64,000 bases of DNA from Serratia odorifera (GTDB lineage Bacteria > Pseudomonadota > Gammaproteobacteria > Enterobacterales > Enterobacteriaceae). A model generated the notes under the pieces. That model worked only from the letters and a program-made list of their open reading frames with translations. It was not told where the DNA came from and ran no database searches. A program made the position numbers and the translations under genes. How positions within the stretch are numbered: the first letter of the stretch is position 1; the number at the start of each line of letters is the position of its first letter. The stretch is taken from assembly GCF_900635445.1 (NCBI RefSeq), contig NZ_LR134117.1, positions 1,736,001-1,800,000 of the forward strand, in the 5' to 3' direction. Of this stretch, positions 30,622 through 41,244 are shown piece by piece.

Positions 30622-30843
30622 GTAGATGCTCATTCCACCTCTTATGTTCGCCACATGGCCTCATAAACCCTGGGAATGACGCAGAGCCGATTTAGGGTGC
30701 CTATTGCCCACCAGAACGATGAATACATCGCTTGCGATGCGGACATCACACTGCGGGCATAACGTTGAGTGAGGCACCACCCCTGTTGTCCAAGACCTGA
30801 TTGCTTCTTTATACACTTGTCGTTACGGCAAGTGTTTTTTTTT
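30622..30843 (+). ncRNA. glmZ: Small RNA GlmZ
   Basis: Hfq-dependent small RNA that activates translation of glmS (glucosamine-6-phosphate synthase) and is cleaved by RNase E with RapZ. The 5' end GTAGATGCTCATTCC, the following CTCTTATGTTCGCC and GGAATGACGCAGAGCCG, and the 3' part AACGTTGAGTGA with GTTGTC match E. coli GlmZ as I recall it. The gene lies beside hemY, the same place as in E. coli. It ends in the terminator stem ACACTTG/CAAGTGT (30813-30835) with nine T. About 222 bases, slightly longer than in E. coli. Confidence 0.88.
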
Positions 30844-30926
30844 CTGCATCCTTCACGCCGCCTATTTATTGGCTACGTCTCTCACGTATCACGATGGTAA
30901 ATGATTCGCAGCCCCAGACCACGGCG

Positions 30927-30953
30927 AAAAAAAAGCGTGACCAGAGGTCACGC
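30927..30953 (-). terminator. Terminator of hemCDXY
   Basis: The perfect 8-bp stem GCGTGACC/GGTCACGC (30935-30953) is followed on the minus strand by eight T (30927-30934). It lies 22 bases past the hemY stop. Confidence 0.92.
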
Positions 30954-30975
30954 CTTGTGAATCAACCGTTGTGGC

Positions 30976-32169
30976 TTACTCGCCGTTCTGCTTGAGCGTG
31001 AGCATCAGCCCTTCGCGGCGCATCTGGGCGGCTTCTTCCGAGCGGTGGAGTTTCTCCAGCACGTCTGCCAGCCAGGCGTAATCGTAAGCGTCCGGCCGTT
31101 GCTTCAGCGCTTCGCGGAACGCGTCGCTGGCCTGCTGCCATTCGCCATGCTTTATCAACAGCTGACCCAGGGTGCTGTTCAGCAGCGGCGTTGCACCATG
31201 TTGTTTGATCTGCTGACGCAGCGCCTTTTCCAACTGTTGCGCATTACCAGACTTGATGCGTGGGATCAGCAGCACCAAACGCTCGTCATACTGACGCTTC
31301 AGGCTATCGATGACGATCTCCTGCGCCATGTCATGATCGTTGCATTCGATCAGGTGTTCCACCATCGCTATCTGCAACGGCACCTCGTGGCGGGTCTTGC
31401 GGCTTTGGTCTTTCCACCAACGCTTCAGGCCTTCGCTGCCTTCATCCGCCATCGCCTGATTCATCAGGCCGATATAAGCCTGTTGCTGCAACGCCTGCAA
31501 TTGTTCTTCGCTATGCAGATTGATTTTGCTCATCGACGGCAGTATTTCCAGCAGTGACGCATAGCCGCCGGTACGCAGGTAGGCCTGCTCCGCCAGCCGC
31601 AGCACTTCCGGATGACGCGGCGCCTGGTTCAGCAGGCGATCGACGCCGTGGCGTGCGGCATGCGCTTCGCCCTGCGCCAGCTGAATACGCACCCGCGTGA
31701 TGTCTACCGGCAGTTGGTCGGTATCCGCCGCTTCGGCCGCGCGCTCCAGGTATTGGTTGGTACGGAAATCGTCACCGCGTTGCTGCGCCGCTTCGGCCGC
31801 CAGCAGGTAGTTTACTACCGGCTGTTCTGCATGATCGGCATTGCGCGTCAGCAGTTTTTCAACCTGTTTGTAATCTCCCTCTGCCAGTTTGATCAACGCG
31901 GCTTTGGTTTGCTTGCGTGCACGGCTGCGCTTACGACCAAGGAACCAGCCGCGGGTGCGCGCGCCGGTACGGAAAATGCGCCGCAGGATCCATTCGATGA
32001 CCAACAGCACCACGAACAGCAAAATCCCCATGATCGCCAGGCCGGTGACGCTGGTTTCAATATTGTAATTATCGGTCTGGATCAGCACATAGCCTTGATG
32101 GCCGGCCAGCATCGGCCCCACCACCACGCTGGCGATCAACACCAGGAACAGGAATAACACGCGTAACAT
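30976..32169 (-). CDS. hemY: HemY protein, TPR-containing inner membrane protein
   Basis: Enterobacterial HemY (not the Gram-positive oxidase of the same name), associated with late haem synthesis; exact role unsettled. The 397 residues have two N-terminal membrane segments (about residues 1-22 and 40-62), a basic stretch GRKRSRARK, then tetratricopeptide-like helical repeats to the C-terminus. It follows hemX after three bases in the hemCDXY operon, last before the terminator. Confidence 0.94.
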   Translation of the reverse strand: MLRVLFLFLVLIASVVVGPMLAGHQGYVLIQTDNYNIETSVTGLAIMGILLFVVLLVIEWILRRIFRTGARTRGWFLGRKRSRARKQTKAALIKLAEGDYKQVEKLLTRNADHAEQPVVNYLLAAEAAQQRGDDFRTNQYLERAAEAADTDQLPVDITRVRIQLAQGEAHAARHGVDRLLNQAPRHPEVLRLAEQAYLRTGGYASLLEILPSMSKINLHSEEQLQALQQQAYIGLMNQAMADEGSEGLKRWWKDQSRKTRHEVPLQIAMVEHLIECNDHDMAQEIVIDSLKRQYDERLVLLIPRIKSGNAQQLEKALRQQIKQHGATPLLNSTLGQLLIKHGEWQQASDAFREALKQRPDAYDYAWLADVLEKLHRSEEAAQMRREGLMLTLKQNGE

Positions 32170-32172
32170 GGC

Positions 32173-33297
32173 TTATCCCTCCTGGTGAGTGGCAGCACCT
32201 TGCGCCAACAGATTACGTACCCGGCTCTGCATCAGTTTTTCCAGCAGCGGCTGGCTCTTCAGCTGTTGTGGTACGTCCATGGACACCGGTTGCTGACTCA
32301 GCGCGTCCAGCTCTTCAAGGAAGGCCTTGGTCGCCGGGTCGGTGGTGTCGAAGTAGGCGCGAACCCAGGTGGAGATGGTTTCCAGCGACTGTTTATAGGT
32401 TTCGTTCTGATGGCGCGGCACCGCCTGGGCGGCCACCAGCAGGCGTGAACGGATATTTTCACGCAGGTAGATATCCTGGTTGGGTGCCAGCAGTGGCTCG
32501 GCGCTGGTATCACGGCGGCGAATGGTAATAAAGTCGGCCATAAAGTTATGCCAGCTTTTGCTCAGATTCTGCCGCCATTCGCTCAATGAGCTGGACAGCT
32601 CGGTGCTGTCTTCATCCATCGGCGCTTCGTCACTGTCGTTATCCGCCAGGCGCAGGTTATCCACCTGATTGGACAACTGATTGACCTTCAGAATAATGCC
32701 GTCGAAATCCACCTGTGAAACGGTAGACAGCGTGCTGACGTCTTCAGTGATGGCGCGACGCACCTCGAGCAGGCTGGGATCGTTCATGTCTGCCAGGCTG
32801 GCGTCGGCGCTCTTTAGCAGCGCGGCGGCGGTGGTGATGTCCTGATCGCTCCACAGTTTGCGGCCGGCCATTTTCACCAGGAAGTCGGCCTGCGCCAACA
32901 GCCAGGTTTTGGCGTCGCTACCTGAAATGGTCGCGACTTTTTCCTGTAATTCGGTCAACTGGCGCGCCAGCGAGTTTTGTTCGCGGTCGGCAGCATCAAG
33001 GGTTTTTCCCTGCTGCTGCAACAGACCTTCCAACGCGTTTTTTTCCTGCTGCTGGCTCTGTTTGAGTGCGCTCAGCTGTTGTTGCAGGGTCTGGTTGGCG
33101 GCGATCAGCGCCTGTGCCTGCTGGTGCGTATGGTAATAACCGCCGGCGCCCAGCGCGATTACCAGCACGATGGCGATAGCACCAAGCAGTGGGCCGCTAT
33201 TTTTGCCCTTGCGGCTATCAGCCTCTGGCTGCTGGGGGCTCTCAACCGCACGGGCTGGCTCTTCAACCGGGGCGGATGGGGTATTTTGTTCCGTCAT
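32173..33297 (-). CDS. hemX: HemX (uroporphyrinogen-III C-methyltransferase-like operon protein)
   Basis: Third gene of hemCDXY. The product has a polar N-terminus starting [17 protein letters not shown], one membrane segment (about residues 38-60), a long Gln-rich coiled coil (about 65-125) and a helical domain. It is often annotated as a methyltransferase, but no SAM-binding motif is visible, so a catalytic role is doubtful. ATG 33297 is chosen by similarity of the N-terminus to E. coli HemX; an upstream in-frame ATG at 33354 is less likely. 374 residues against 393 in E. coli. Confidence 0.92.
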   Translation of the reverse strand: MTEQNTPSAPVEEPARAVESPQQPEADSRKGKNSGPLLGAIAIVLVIALGAGGYYHTHQQAQALIAANQTLQQQLSALKQSQQQEKNALEGLLQQQGKTLDAADREQNSLARQLTELQEKVATISGSDAKTWLLAQADFLVKMAGRKLWSDQDITTAAALLKSADASLADMNDPSLLEVRRAITEDVSTLSTVSQVDFDGIILKVNQLSNQVDNLRLADNDSDEAPMDEDSTELSSSLSEWRQNLSKSWHNFMADFITIRRRDTSAEPLLAPNQDIYLRENIRSRLLVAAQAVPRHQNETYKQSLETISTWVRAYFDTTDPATKAFLEELDALSQQPVSMDVPQQLKSQPLLEKLMQSRVRNLLAQGAATHQEG

Positions 33298-33388
33298 AGT
33301 GGCACATCCCATAGTCAGGTTTATTGTTGTCTTCTGTGTTGCTTCAAGCCGCATCCATGCGGCCGCGATGCTACTCGAACTGTTTAGG

Positions 33389-34126
33389 CTACAGCGCGCG
33401 AATCAACGCGTCATTATCGGCATTCTCGGCGACCCGAATGGTGCTCCAGCCCAGATCCCGGGCCTGGGTCGCCAGGCGTTCGCTCACTACTATCAGCCGG
33501 CAGCGCAGTAGCCACGACGCGCGATAGTAATCAGGAACCAGATTATAGAGCTGTTGTAACATTTCGCCGCTGGTGACGACCAGCGTATCAACCCCGGCGC
33601 GTTGCCAGTGAGCGCTTTGCTCGGCGCCGTCATAATGCACCGGGCTGCGTTGATAACATTCATAATAGCTGACGTTGGCGCCGCGTTCGCGCAATGTATC
33701 GCCCAACAGTTCACGGCCGCCATTGCCGCGCAGAATCATCGCCTGCTTGCCGTCGAGCTTTTGCAAGGCCGGTAATAATAGCAGCGTTTCGCTGATCTGG
33801 CGCTCTTGCGGGAATTCTACCGGCAGGCTGGTAATGCGGTGCAAGGCCAGCGCGGTGTTGCGACCAATGGCGTAATAGCGTGGTTTGGTCGGCCAAGGCA
33901 ACCCGGCACGCCCCATCACCGAATTGGCGTAGTTCACCGAGTGCTGCGACAGCACAAAGACCAGGTCGCCCTCGCGCTGTTGCTGCAACGCCTGCGGCAG
34001 AATCGGCAGATCGCCACCGGGGGCGAAGTCAATCAGCGGCGCATGATAGGCAACCCGTCCGAGTACGCGCAGGCGGCTCACCAACTGTTCGCCAAACGGG
34101 GAAGGGCGGGTTACCAGGATCGTCAT
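33389..34126 (-). CDS. hemD: Uroporphyrinogen-III synthase
   Basis: Closes hydroxymethylbilane to uroporphyrinogen III in tetrapyrrole synthesis. The 245 residues have the start [19 protein letters not shown] as in E. coli, with the family's loosely conserved two-domain pattern and [10 protein letters not shown] near the C-terminal domain. It overlaps hemC by four bases, so the two are translationally coupled. Confidence 0.94.
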   Translation of the reverse strand: MTILVTRPSPFGEQLVSRLRVLGRVAYHAPLIDFAPGGDLPILPQALQQQREGDLVFVLSQHSVNYANSVMGRAGLPWPTKPRYYAIGRNTALALHRITSLPVEFPQERQISETLLLLPALQKLDGKQAMILRGNGGRELLGDTLRERGANVSYYECYQRSPVHYDGAEQSAHWQRAGVDTLVVTSGEMLQQLYNLVPDYYRASWLLRCRLIVVSERLATQARDLGWSTIRVAENADNDALIRAL

Positions 34127-35064
34127 GCCGGGGGATTCCCTTGATAAACGTCACGCAGAATATCGCGGGCGCCCTTGGCCAGCAGTTCTTCCGCCAGCTC
34201 GATGCCCATGTGTTCGGCCTGTGCCGCCGGGCCACGGCGTTCGCCGCGCACCATCAGACTGCCGTCCGGCGCGCCGACCAGTGCGCGTAGCCACAGCGTA
34301 TCGCCGTCCAGCTCGGCATAGCTGCCGATTGGCACCTGGCACCCGCCTTCCAGCCGGGTGTTCATGGCGCGTTCCGCCCGCACTCGGGTGGCGGTGAGTT
34401 CATGATTCAACGGGGCCAGCAGGGCGCGGGTCACCGCGTCGTCAAGCCGGCATTCAATGCCTACCGCACCCTGACCGACCGCCGGCAGGGATTCTTCCGG
34501 GCTCATCGGGCTGCGAATGCGCTGCTCAAGGCCCAGGCGCTTCAGCCCGGCCACCGCCAGAATGATGGCGTCATAATCGCCGTTATCCAGTTTGGCCAGG
34601 CGGGTGCCGACGTTGCCGCGCAGATCGCGCACCAGCAGATCGGGGCGACGCTGGCGCAACTGGCATTGGCGGCGCAGGCTGGATGTGCCGACCACGCTGC
34701 CCTGCGGCAGTTGATCGAGGGAAGCGAAACGGTTTGATACAAATGCATCGCGCGGATCGTCGCGCTCACAAATGGTCACCAGGCCGAGCCCGGCGGGAAA
34801 CTCCACCGGCACGTCTTTCATCGAGTGCACGGCGATGTCGGCTCTGCCTTCCAGCAGCGCCAGCTCAAGCTCTTTGACAAACAGACCCTTACCGCCGACC
34901 TTCGCCAGTGGCGTATCCAGAATGATGTCGCCGCGCGTGACCATCGGCACCAGCTCGACCTGCAAATCAGGATGACTTGCCATCAGGCGCTGTTGCACAT
35001 AATGTGCTTGCCAGAGCGCGAGTGGGCTTTGTCGGGTGGCAATTCGAATAATTTTGTCTAACAT
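34123..35064 (-). CDS. hemC: Hydroxymethylbilane synthase (porphobilinogen deaminase)
   Basis: Polymerises four porphobilinogen units to hydroxymethylbilane. The 313 residues start [16 protein letters not shown]. The dipyrromethane cofactor Cys is in [12 protein letters not shown] (about residue 242), and conserved catalytic segments VHSMKDVP and LRGNVGTRL are present. It is the first gene of hemCDXY and divergent from cyaA. Confidence 0.97.
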   Translation of the reverse strand: MLDKIIRIATRQSPLALWQAHYVQQRLMASHPDLQVELVPMVTRGDIILDTPLAKVGGKGLFVKELELALLEGRADIAVHSMKDVPVEFPAGLGLVTICERDDPRDAFVSNRFASLDQLPQGSVVGTSSLRRQCQLRQRRPDLLVRDLRGNVGTRLAKLDNGDYDAIILAVAGLKRLGLEQRIRSPMSPEESLPAVGQGAVGIECRLDDAVTRALLAPLNHELTATRVRAERAMNTRLEGGCQVPIGSYAELDGDTLWLRALVGAPDGSLMVRGERRGPAAQAEHMGIELAEELLAKGARDILRDVYQGNPPA

Positions 35065-35267
35065 GCTTGTTACCGTTTTAATATTTCGCCGTCCATCCTA
35101 CCACCGAGGATGAAAACTGTCAGTGTAAGAAGCCACAGGCGAAGAAAGGACAACGGAATCAAAGGGAGGTGGATGAAATTTAGGGGCAGTTGACACTGCG
35201 GGTAATCGTTTAGAAAAGCGCTACAATAAGTGTGTCGCGTTAGCTTCTTTACGGTCAATCAGCAAGG

Positions 35268-35283
35268 TGTTAAATTGATCACG
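35268..35283 (+). promoter_or_regulatory. CRP-cAMP site in the hemC-cyaA gap
   Basis: TGTTA-N6-TCACG, in the context GTGTTAAATTGATCACG, is nearly the site by which CRP represses the main cyaA promoter in E. coli. It is the clear element in the 316-base divergent gap (35065-35380). The rest is AT-rich promoter sequence with no gene. Confidence 0.85.
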
Positions 35284-35380
35284 TTTCCAGCAATAAGTTG
35301 TCAAATATTCTTCTAAACCTAACGACGCTTATGGAATACGGGTTTTTTTTCCAAGCACCGGGATAATCAGGCGAGACGTC

Positions 35381-37944
35381 TTGTACCTCTACATCGAGAC
35401 ACTGAAACAAAGACTGGATGCGATCAACCAACTACGTGTCGATCGTGCCCTGGCGGCAATGAAACCTGCTTTTCAACGGGTCTACGGTCTGCTGCCTACT
35501 TTATTGCATCACCATCACCCACTGATGCCGGGCTACCTGAATGGTAACGTTCCCCACGGCATCTGTCTGTATACGCCCGACGAAAGCCAACAGCATTATC
35601 TCAACGATCTGGAAGACAAATGGGGCAGCCCGTTTGCCAAGCCTGTCAGCGGTGAACTGCCGATCACCGGCGTATATTCGATGGGCAGCACTTCATCGAT
35701 CGGCCAGAGTTGCAGCTCGGATCTCGACATCTGGGTATGCCACCAGTCCTGGCTCGATAATGAAAGAGCGTAACCGGCTCCAGCAAAAATGCAGCCTGCT
35801 GGAGAAGTGGGCGGCATCGGATGGGCGTGGAAGTCAGCTTCTTCCTGATTGATGAAAACAGATTCCGCCATAATGAAAGCGGCAACCTGGGCGGCGAAGA
35901 CTGCGGTTCTACCCAGCATATCCTGTTGCTCGACGAATTCTATCGCACCGCGGTGCGCCTGGCCGGCAAGCGTATTCTATGGAATATGGTGCCGTGCGAA
36001 GAAGAAGCCCATTACGATGAATACGTTTTGTCGCTGTATGCCCAGGGGGCATTAACGCCGAACGAATGGCTGGATCTGGGCGGCCTGAGCACCCTGTCGG
36101 CGGAAGAATACTTTGGCGCCAGCCTGTGGCAACTGTATAAAAGCATCGACTCGCCGTACAAGGCGGTGTTGAAAAACGCTGTTGGCTGGAAGCCTACTCC
36201 TGGGAATATCCCAATACGCAACTGCTGGCAACGCATATCAAGCAGCGGCTGCATCAAGGTGAAATCGTCTGTTTCGGCCCTTGACTCCTATTGCATGATG
36301 CTGGAACGCGTTACGCATTATCTCACGCAAATCAACGATACCACCCGCCTCGATCTGGTACGCCGCTGTTTCTATCTCAAAGTCTGTGAAAAGCTGTCGC
36401 AGGCCAAAACCAGCGTCGGTTGGCGGCGTGAAATACTCGGCCAGCTGGTCAGCGAATGGGGGCTGGGATGACGCCCGTCTGGAAATGCTGGATAACCGCG
36501 CCAACTGGAAGATCGAACGGGTGCGTGAAGCACACAACGAACTGCTTGATGCGATGATGCAGAGCTATCGCAATCTGATTCGTTTCGCGCGTCGCAACAA
36601 CCTGAGCGTCAGCGCTAGCCCGCAGGATATCGGCGTGCTGACTCGCAAGCTGTATGCCGCGTTTGAAGCGCTGCCGGGCAAGGTGACGCTGGTTAACCCG
36701 CAGATTTCTCCGGACCTGTCGGAAAGCGATTTGACCTTTATTCATGTGCCGATTGGCCGTGCCAACCGCACCGGTTGGTACCTGTACAATCAGGCGCCGG
36801 CCATGGATTCGATCGTCAGCCATCAGCCATTGGAATATAACCGCTACCTGAACAAGCTGGTGGCCTGGGCGTACTTCAATGGCTTACTGACTTCCCGCAC
36901 CCGACTGCATATCAAAAGCGGCAATCTCTGTGACACCGCCAAGCTGCAGGAACTGGTGGCCGACGTCTCGCACAGCTTCCCGCTGCGCCTGCCGGCACCG
37001 ACGCCAAAGGCGCTGTACAGCCCGTGCGAAATTCGCCATTTGGCGATTATCGTCAATCTGGAAAACGATCCGACCGCCGCGTTCCGCAATCAGGTGGTGC
37101 ACTTCGATTTCCGCAAGCTTGACGTATTCAGCTTTGGCCAGCAGCAGCAATGTCTGGTGGGCAGTATCGATCTGCTGTACCGCAATTCATGGAACGAGGT
37201 GCGTACGCTGCATTTCAGCGGTGAGCAGTCCGGTGCTGGAGGCGTTGAAAACCATTCTGGGTAAAATGCATCAGGATGCGGCGCCGCCGGAATCGGTGGA
37301 GGTGTTCTGTTACAGCCAGCATTTGCGTGGCCTGATCCGCACCCGTATTCAGCAGTTGGTAACCGAATGCATCGAGCTGCGGCTTTCCAGCACCCGCCTG
37401 GAGCCAGGGCGCTTCAAGGCGGTGCGGGTTGCCGGTCAGACCTGGGGGCTGTTCTTCGAACGGTTAAGCGTATCGGTGCAAAAACTGGAAAACGCGGTGG
37501 AATTTTATGGCGCGATTTCCAACAACAAGCTGCACGGCCTGTCGATCAAGGTTGAAACCGATCAGGTGCATCTGCCGCCGGTGGTCGATGGCTTCGCCAG
37601 CGAAGGCATCATCCAGTTCTTCTTCGAAGACACCACCGATGATAAAGGCTTCAACATCTATATTCTGGATGAGTCGAATCGGGGTTGAGGTCTACCACCA
37701 CTGTGAAGGCAGCAAAGAGGAGTTGGTGCGTGACGTTAGCCGCTTCTATTCGTCCTCACACGATCGCTTTACCTACGGTTCCAGCTTTATCAACTTCAAC
37801 CTGCCGCAGTTCTATCAGATCGTGCAGATCGATGACCGCACGCAGGTGATCCCTTTCCGCAGCAGCACCCTGTCGAGCCTGTGCATCACGGTGCCCGATG
37901 GCAGTGCGCCGCAGCCGCTAAAACAGCAGTACCAACTGCATTGA
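35381..37944 (+). CDS. cyaA: Class I adenylate cyclase CyaA (eight one-base insertions in this sequence)
   Basis: Makes cAMP from ATP for CRP signalling. A TTG start at 35381, as in E. coli, begins [19 protein letters not shown]. The catalytic nucleotidyltransferase motif [18 protein letters not shown] is at about residue 104, and both class I signatures are visible: [12 protein letters not shown] and [13 protein letters not shown]. The frame is broken by extra bases near 35764, 35819, 36174, 36184, 36279, 36460, 37230 and 37682. Removing all eight gives 851 residues aligned with the E. coli 848 from end to end, which argues strongly for sequencing error, not decay. Read literally, the gene is dead. 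Confidence 0.92.
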
Positions 37945-37950
37945 CTCCGA

Positions 37951-37984
37951 GGGAACAGGGCAGCATTTACGCCACCCTGTTCCC
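37951..37984. terminator. Hairpin between convergent cyaA and cyaY
   Basis: The perfect 10-bp stem GGGAACAGGG/CCCTGTTCCC (37951-37984) with a 14-base loop lies six bases after the cyaA stop. There is no T run on either side, so intrinsic termination is uncertain. Confidence 0.5.
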
Positions 37985-37998
37985 CACGGCCAGTGCAA

Positions 37999-38319
37999 TC
38001 AGGCGAAGCGCACCGACTCCCCGGCCTGCGTGCTGGCGGCTTCGTTCAGCAACGCATAAAACGACTGGCCGCTGCGATCGCAGATCCAGTCGCCGTCGCG
38101 GTAGTTAAAGTGATAACCGCCGGCCTTGGTCGCCAGCCAGACCTGGTGCAACGGCTCCTGGCGGTTGATGACGATTTTGGTGCCGTTTTCGAAACTTAGC
38201 GTCATCACGCCGCCGTTGGTTTCGTAATCGATGTCGGCATCGCCATCGAAATCATCCAGCGTCTCTTCGATATTAAGCATCAGTTGGTCAGCCAACTGGT
38301 GAAACTCACTGTCGTTCAT
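37999..38319 (-). CDS. cyaY: Iron-sulfur cluster assembly protein CyaY (bacterial frataxin)
   Basis: Frataxin homologue that binds iron and modulates IscS-dependent cluster assembly. The 106 residues from [13 protein letters not shown] have the acidic first helix with [12 protein letters not shown], then the beta sheet with [15 protein letters not shown] and the terminal WICDRSG. ATG 38319 gives the same length as E. coli; a second ATG two codons upstream is possible. Convergent with cyaA and divergent from lptM. Confidence 0.96.
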   Translation of the reverse strand: MNDSEFHQLADQLMLNIEETLDDFDGDADIDYETNGGVMTLSFENGTKIVINRQEPLHQVWLATKAGGYHFNYRDGDWICDRSGQSFYALLNEAASTQAGESVRFA

Positions 38320-38398
38320 ATTCAATTCCTATTGCTTTTCATGATCCATCTACCGATTATAGAGAGCTTGGATGCATGGATTACAGGCATTAATGCAA

Positions 38399-38605
38399 AT
38401 GAAAAAACAACTACGCTATGCGCTGCTGGCAGTGACGCTCGCCGGGCTTTCCGGTTGCGGTCTGAAAGGGCCGCTGTACTTCCCACCGGCCGATCCGGCA
38501 ACGCAAAAACCGGCCACGCCGCCGGTGACGACTGGCGATCACGTACAGAAGAACCAGCAGGATCTTTCTGGTTCACAGCAAAAACCGTCGATGAGCGCAG
38601 AGTAA
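38399..38605 (+). CDS. lptM: LPS assembly lipoprotein LptM (YifL)
   Basis: Small outer-membrane lipoprotein that assists oxidative maturation of LptD. The 68 residues have a lipoprotein signal with lipobox LSGC, then the family hallmark GLKGPLYFPPADP and a polar, proline-rich tail. The start MKKQLRYALL at 38399 is preferred; ATG 38393 is two codons upstream. It lies ahead of dapF, as in E. coli. Confidence 0.92.
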   Translation: MKKQLRYALLAVTLAGLSGCGLKGPLYFPPADPATQKPATPPVTTGDHVQKNQQDLSGSQQKPSMSAE

Positions 38606-38638
38606 CGCGATGCGCGGTGCCGGGCGCTAGCACACAGT

Positions 38639-38782
38639 GTATACCCAAAAGAAGGCAAGTTGCAGCGCGGCGGTGGCGTGGTGGCAAATCGGTCGCAGAC
38701 CGGCGTGAGCAAGGCTGGCGCTGGCCATGTGGCCAGGGAGCGTAGGCTAGCGGCAAGGCGGCTTGCAGTATGATGGGCAGAG
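38639..38782. repeat. Possible degenerate intergenic palindromic repeat
   Basis: The lptM-dapF gap is GC-rich and non-coding. Its ends form an imperfect inverted pair: ATACCCAAAAGAAGGCAAG on the left, and GCTTGCAGTATGATGGGCA on the right. The layout resembles the dispersed palindromes ending in TATACCC common in Yersinia and Serratia intergenic regions. Recognition is from memory and is weak. Confidence 0.35.
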
Positions 38783-38806
38783 CGCGTCCAGATAGCGGAG
38801 TATGAT

Positions 38807-39631
38807 ATGCAGTTCTCCAAAATGCACGGTCTGGGCAACGACTTTATGATGGTCGATGCCGTAACACAGAATGTCTATTTCTCACCTGAGCTGATCCGCC
38901 GGCTGGCCGATCGGCATTTAGGCATCGGTTTTGACCAGCTACTGGTGGTGGAACCGCCATACGATCCGGAGCTCGATTTCCACTACCGCATTTTTAATGC
39001 CGACGGCAGTGAAGTGGCGCAGTGCGGCAACGGTGCGCGCTGTTTTGCCCGCTTCGTGCGTCTCAAGGGGCTGACCAACAAACGCGATATTCGCGTCAGC
39101 ACCCAAACCGGCCGCATGGTATTGAGCGTGACCGACGACGATCTGGTGTGCGTCAACATGGGCGAACCGAATTTTGATCCCCAGACGGTGCCGTTTCGCG
39201 CCGCCAAGGCGGAAAAAACCTACATCATGCGCGCTGCGGAACACACGGTGTTGGCCGGCGTGGTATCGATGGGCAATCCACATTGTGTTTTGCAGGTAGA
39301 TGATGTAAAAACCGCCAAAGTAGAATTGCTTGGCCCGGTACTGGAAAGCCACGAACGTTTTCCTGAGCGCGCCAATATCGGTTTCATGCAGGTGGTCAGT
39401 CGCGATCGCATCAAGCTGCGCGTTTACGAGCGCGGTGCCGGTGAAACGCAGGCCTGCGGCAGCGGCGCTTGTGCCGCCGTGGCAGTAGGGATTCAACAGG
39501 AATTGCTGTCAGAAGAGGTACATGTAGAACTGCCGGGTGGCAGCCTGCATATACGTTGGAAAGGGCCGGGTACGCCGCTGTTTATGACCGGTCCGGCAAC
39601 CCATGTTTATGACGGATTTATTCATTTATGA
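38807..39631 (+). CDS. dapF: Diaminopimelate epimerase
   Basis: Interconverts LL- and meso-diaminopimelate for lysine and peptidoglycan synthesis. The 274 residues carry both catalytic cysteine sites: [14 protein letters not shown] (about residue 73) and [14 protein letters not shown] (about residue 217). The start [14 protein letters not shown] is diagnostic. It overlaps the following DUF484 gene by four bases (ATGA), beginning the dapF-yigA-xerC-yigB operon. Confidence 0.97.
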   Translation: MQFSKMHGLGNDFMMVDAVTQNVYFSPELIRRLADRHLGIGFDQLLVVEPPYDPELDFHYRIFNADGSEVAQCGNGARCFARFVRLKGLTNKRDIRVSTQTGRMVLSVTDDDLVCVNMGEPNFDPQTVPFRAAKAEKTYIMRAAEHTVLAGVVSMGNPHCVLQVDDVKTAKVELLGPVLESHERFPERANIGFMQVVSRDRIKLRVYERGAGETQACGSGACAAVAVGIQQELLSEEVHVELPGGSLHIRWKGPGTPLFMTGPATHVYDGFIHL

Positions 39632-40333
39632 AAAGCGTTGAGGACCAGGCCGTCGAGGCCATTGAGCTTGATGACGACGCCGTAATGCAGTACCTGCGGC
39701 AAAATCCCGATTTCTTTATTCGCAATGCGCGGCAGGTGGAGCAGATGCGCGTGCCGCATCCGGTGCGCGGTACCGTGTCGCTGGTGGAATGGCACCTGGC
39801 GCGTCAGCGTAACCACATCAATCGGCTGGAAGAAGAAATCACCCTGCTGATGGAGCAGGCCAGCGCCAATGAAACCCTGTTTGGCAGTCTGTTGCATCTG
39901 CAGGCCAATCTGGCGACCGCCGACAGTCTGCAAGACCTGCTCAACCGCCTGCAACGCTGGGCGCGCGGCTTCGGTCTGGCTGGGGCCAATATCCGCCTGT
40001 TCAACGACAGCTGGAACATCGGTGCGCCGTCGGACTTCACCCACCTGGGCCTGTCGCGTTCGGCGTTTGAACCGCTGCGTATCCAGCGCCTGGGGGGATG
40101 AACATCATTTTCTTGGCAGCCTGAACGGCCCTGAGCTGCTGCTGCTGTTGCCACAGGCCAAGCAGGTGGGTTCGGTGGCCCTGTCGCTACTGGGCGCCAA
40201 CGGCGATCTGGGCATGGTGATATTCAGCAGTCGCGATACGCAGCATTATCAAGCCGGCATGGGCACCGTGATGCTCAATCAGCTGGCGCGCATGTTGCCG
40301 GAACTACTGGAACGCTGGATCGAACGCGCATGA
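39628..40333 (+). CDS. yigA: DUF484 family protein YigA (one-base insertion in this sequence)
   Basis: GAF-like DUF484 protein of unknown function, always found between dapF and xerC in enterobacteria. The N-terminal half reads [20 protein letters not shown]. The frame stops at a run of six G (40092-40097). With five G it continues [20 protein letters not shown] to the end [13 protein letters not shown], 234 residues in all and the family size. It is coupled by overlaps to dapF and xerC. Confidence 0.9.
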
Positions 40334-41244
40334 CTCCGCCGCTAGCGGCCAGCCTGCAACCGCCGGTTGACGCTTTTCTGCGTTATCTCAAGGTCGAACG
40401 TCAGCTCAGTCCGCTGACGCAAATCAGCTACTCTCGCCAGTTACAGGCGCTAATAGCGCTGGCAGCCGAACTGGGCGTCAGCGAATGGCGTCAGTTGGAT
40501 GCCGTTACCGTACGCCAGCTGGCGGCGCGCAGCAAACGCGCCGGCCTGCAATCTTCCAGTCTGGCGTTACGGCTTTCCGCGCTGCGCAGCTTCCTCGACT
40601 GGCTGGTCAGCCAGGGGCAGATAGTCGCCAACCCGGCCAAGGGCATCCGCACGCCGCGTAGCGGCCGTCATTTACCCAAAAACATCGACGTTGATGAAAT
40701 GGGCCAACTGTTGGAGATCGATCTAAACGATCCGCTGGCGGTGCGCGATCGCGCCATGTTGGAAGTGATGTACGGCGCCGGGCTGCGTCTGTCCGAACTG
40801 GTCGGGCTGGATTGTCGCCACGTCGATATGGCCGCCGGCGAAGTCTGGGTAATGGGTAAGGGGAGCAAAGAACGCAAACTGCCGATTGGCCGCACGGCGG
40901 TGACCTGGCTGGGACACTGGCTGGCGCTGCGTGAGCTGTTCGCACCGGGCGACGATGCCATGTTTCTGTCCAATCAGGGCAAGCGTATTTCACCGCGCAA
41001 CGTGCAAAAGCGCTTTGCCGAGTGGGGCGTCAAGCAGGGCGTCAGCAGCCATATTCATCCGCACAAGCTGCGCCACTCGTTTGCCACCCATATGCTGGAG
41101 TCGAGCGGCGATCTGCGCGCGGTGCAGGAATTGCTGGGCCATGCCAACCTGACCACCACCCAAATCTATACCCACCTCGACTTTCAACATCTGGCCAACG
41201 TGTATGATGCGGCACATCCACGCGCCAAACGGGGGAAATCCTGA
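40330..41244 (+). CDS. xerC: Site-specific tyrosine recombinase XerC
   Basis: Acts with XerD at dif to resolve chromosome dimers. The 304 residues have an N-terminal SAM-like DNA-binding domain and a C-terminal catalytic domain. Catalytic residues are visible: Arg in [12 protein letters not shown], Lys in [40 protein letters not shown] with the Tyr nucleophile. It is a core gene, not a phage integrase, as shown by context and length. Confidence 0.97.
   Translation: MTPPLAASLQPPVDAFLRYLKVERQLSPLTQISYSRQLQALIALAAELGVSEWRQLDAVTVRQLAARSKRAGLQSSSLALRLSALRSFLDWLVSQGQIVANPAKGIRTPRSGRHLPKNIDVDEMGQLLEIDLNDPLAVRDRAMLEVMYGAGLRLSELVGLDCRHVDMAAGEVWVMGKGSKERKLPIGRTAVTWLGHWLALRELFAPGDDAMFLSNQGKRISPRNVQKRFAEWGVKQGVSSHIHPHKLRHSFATHMLESSGDLRAVQELLGHANLTTTQIYTHLDFQHLANVYDAAHPRAKRGKS

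Noticed and set aside
30434..30664. A 76-codon minus-strand frame opposite the glmZ promoter
   Set aside because: It covers the GlrR and sigma-54 sites and the 5' end of glmZ, with no ribosome-binding site or recognisable product.
40330..41244. Phage integrase
   Set aside because: The tyrosine recombinase is chromosomal XerC by length, motifs and its dapF-yigA-xerC-yigB operon.
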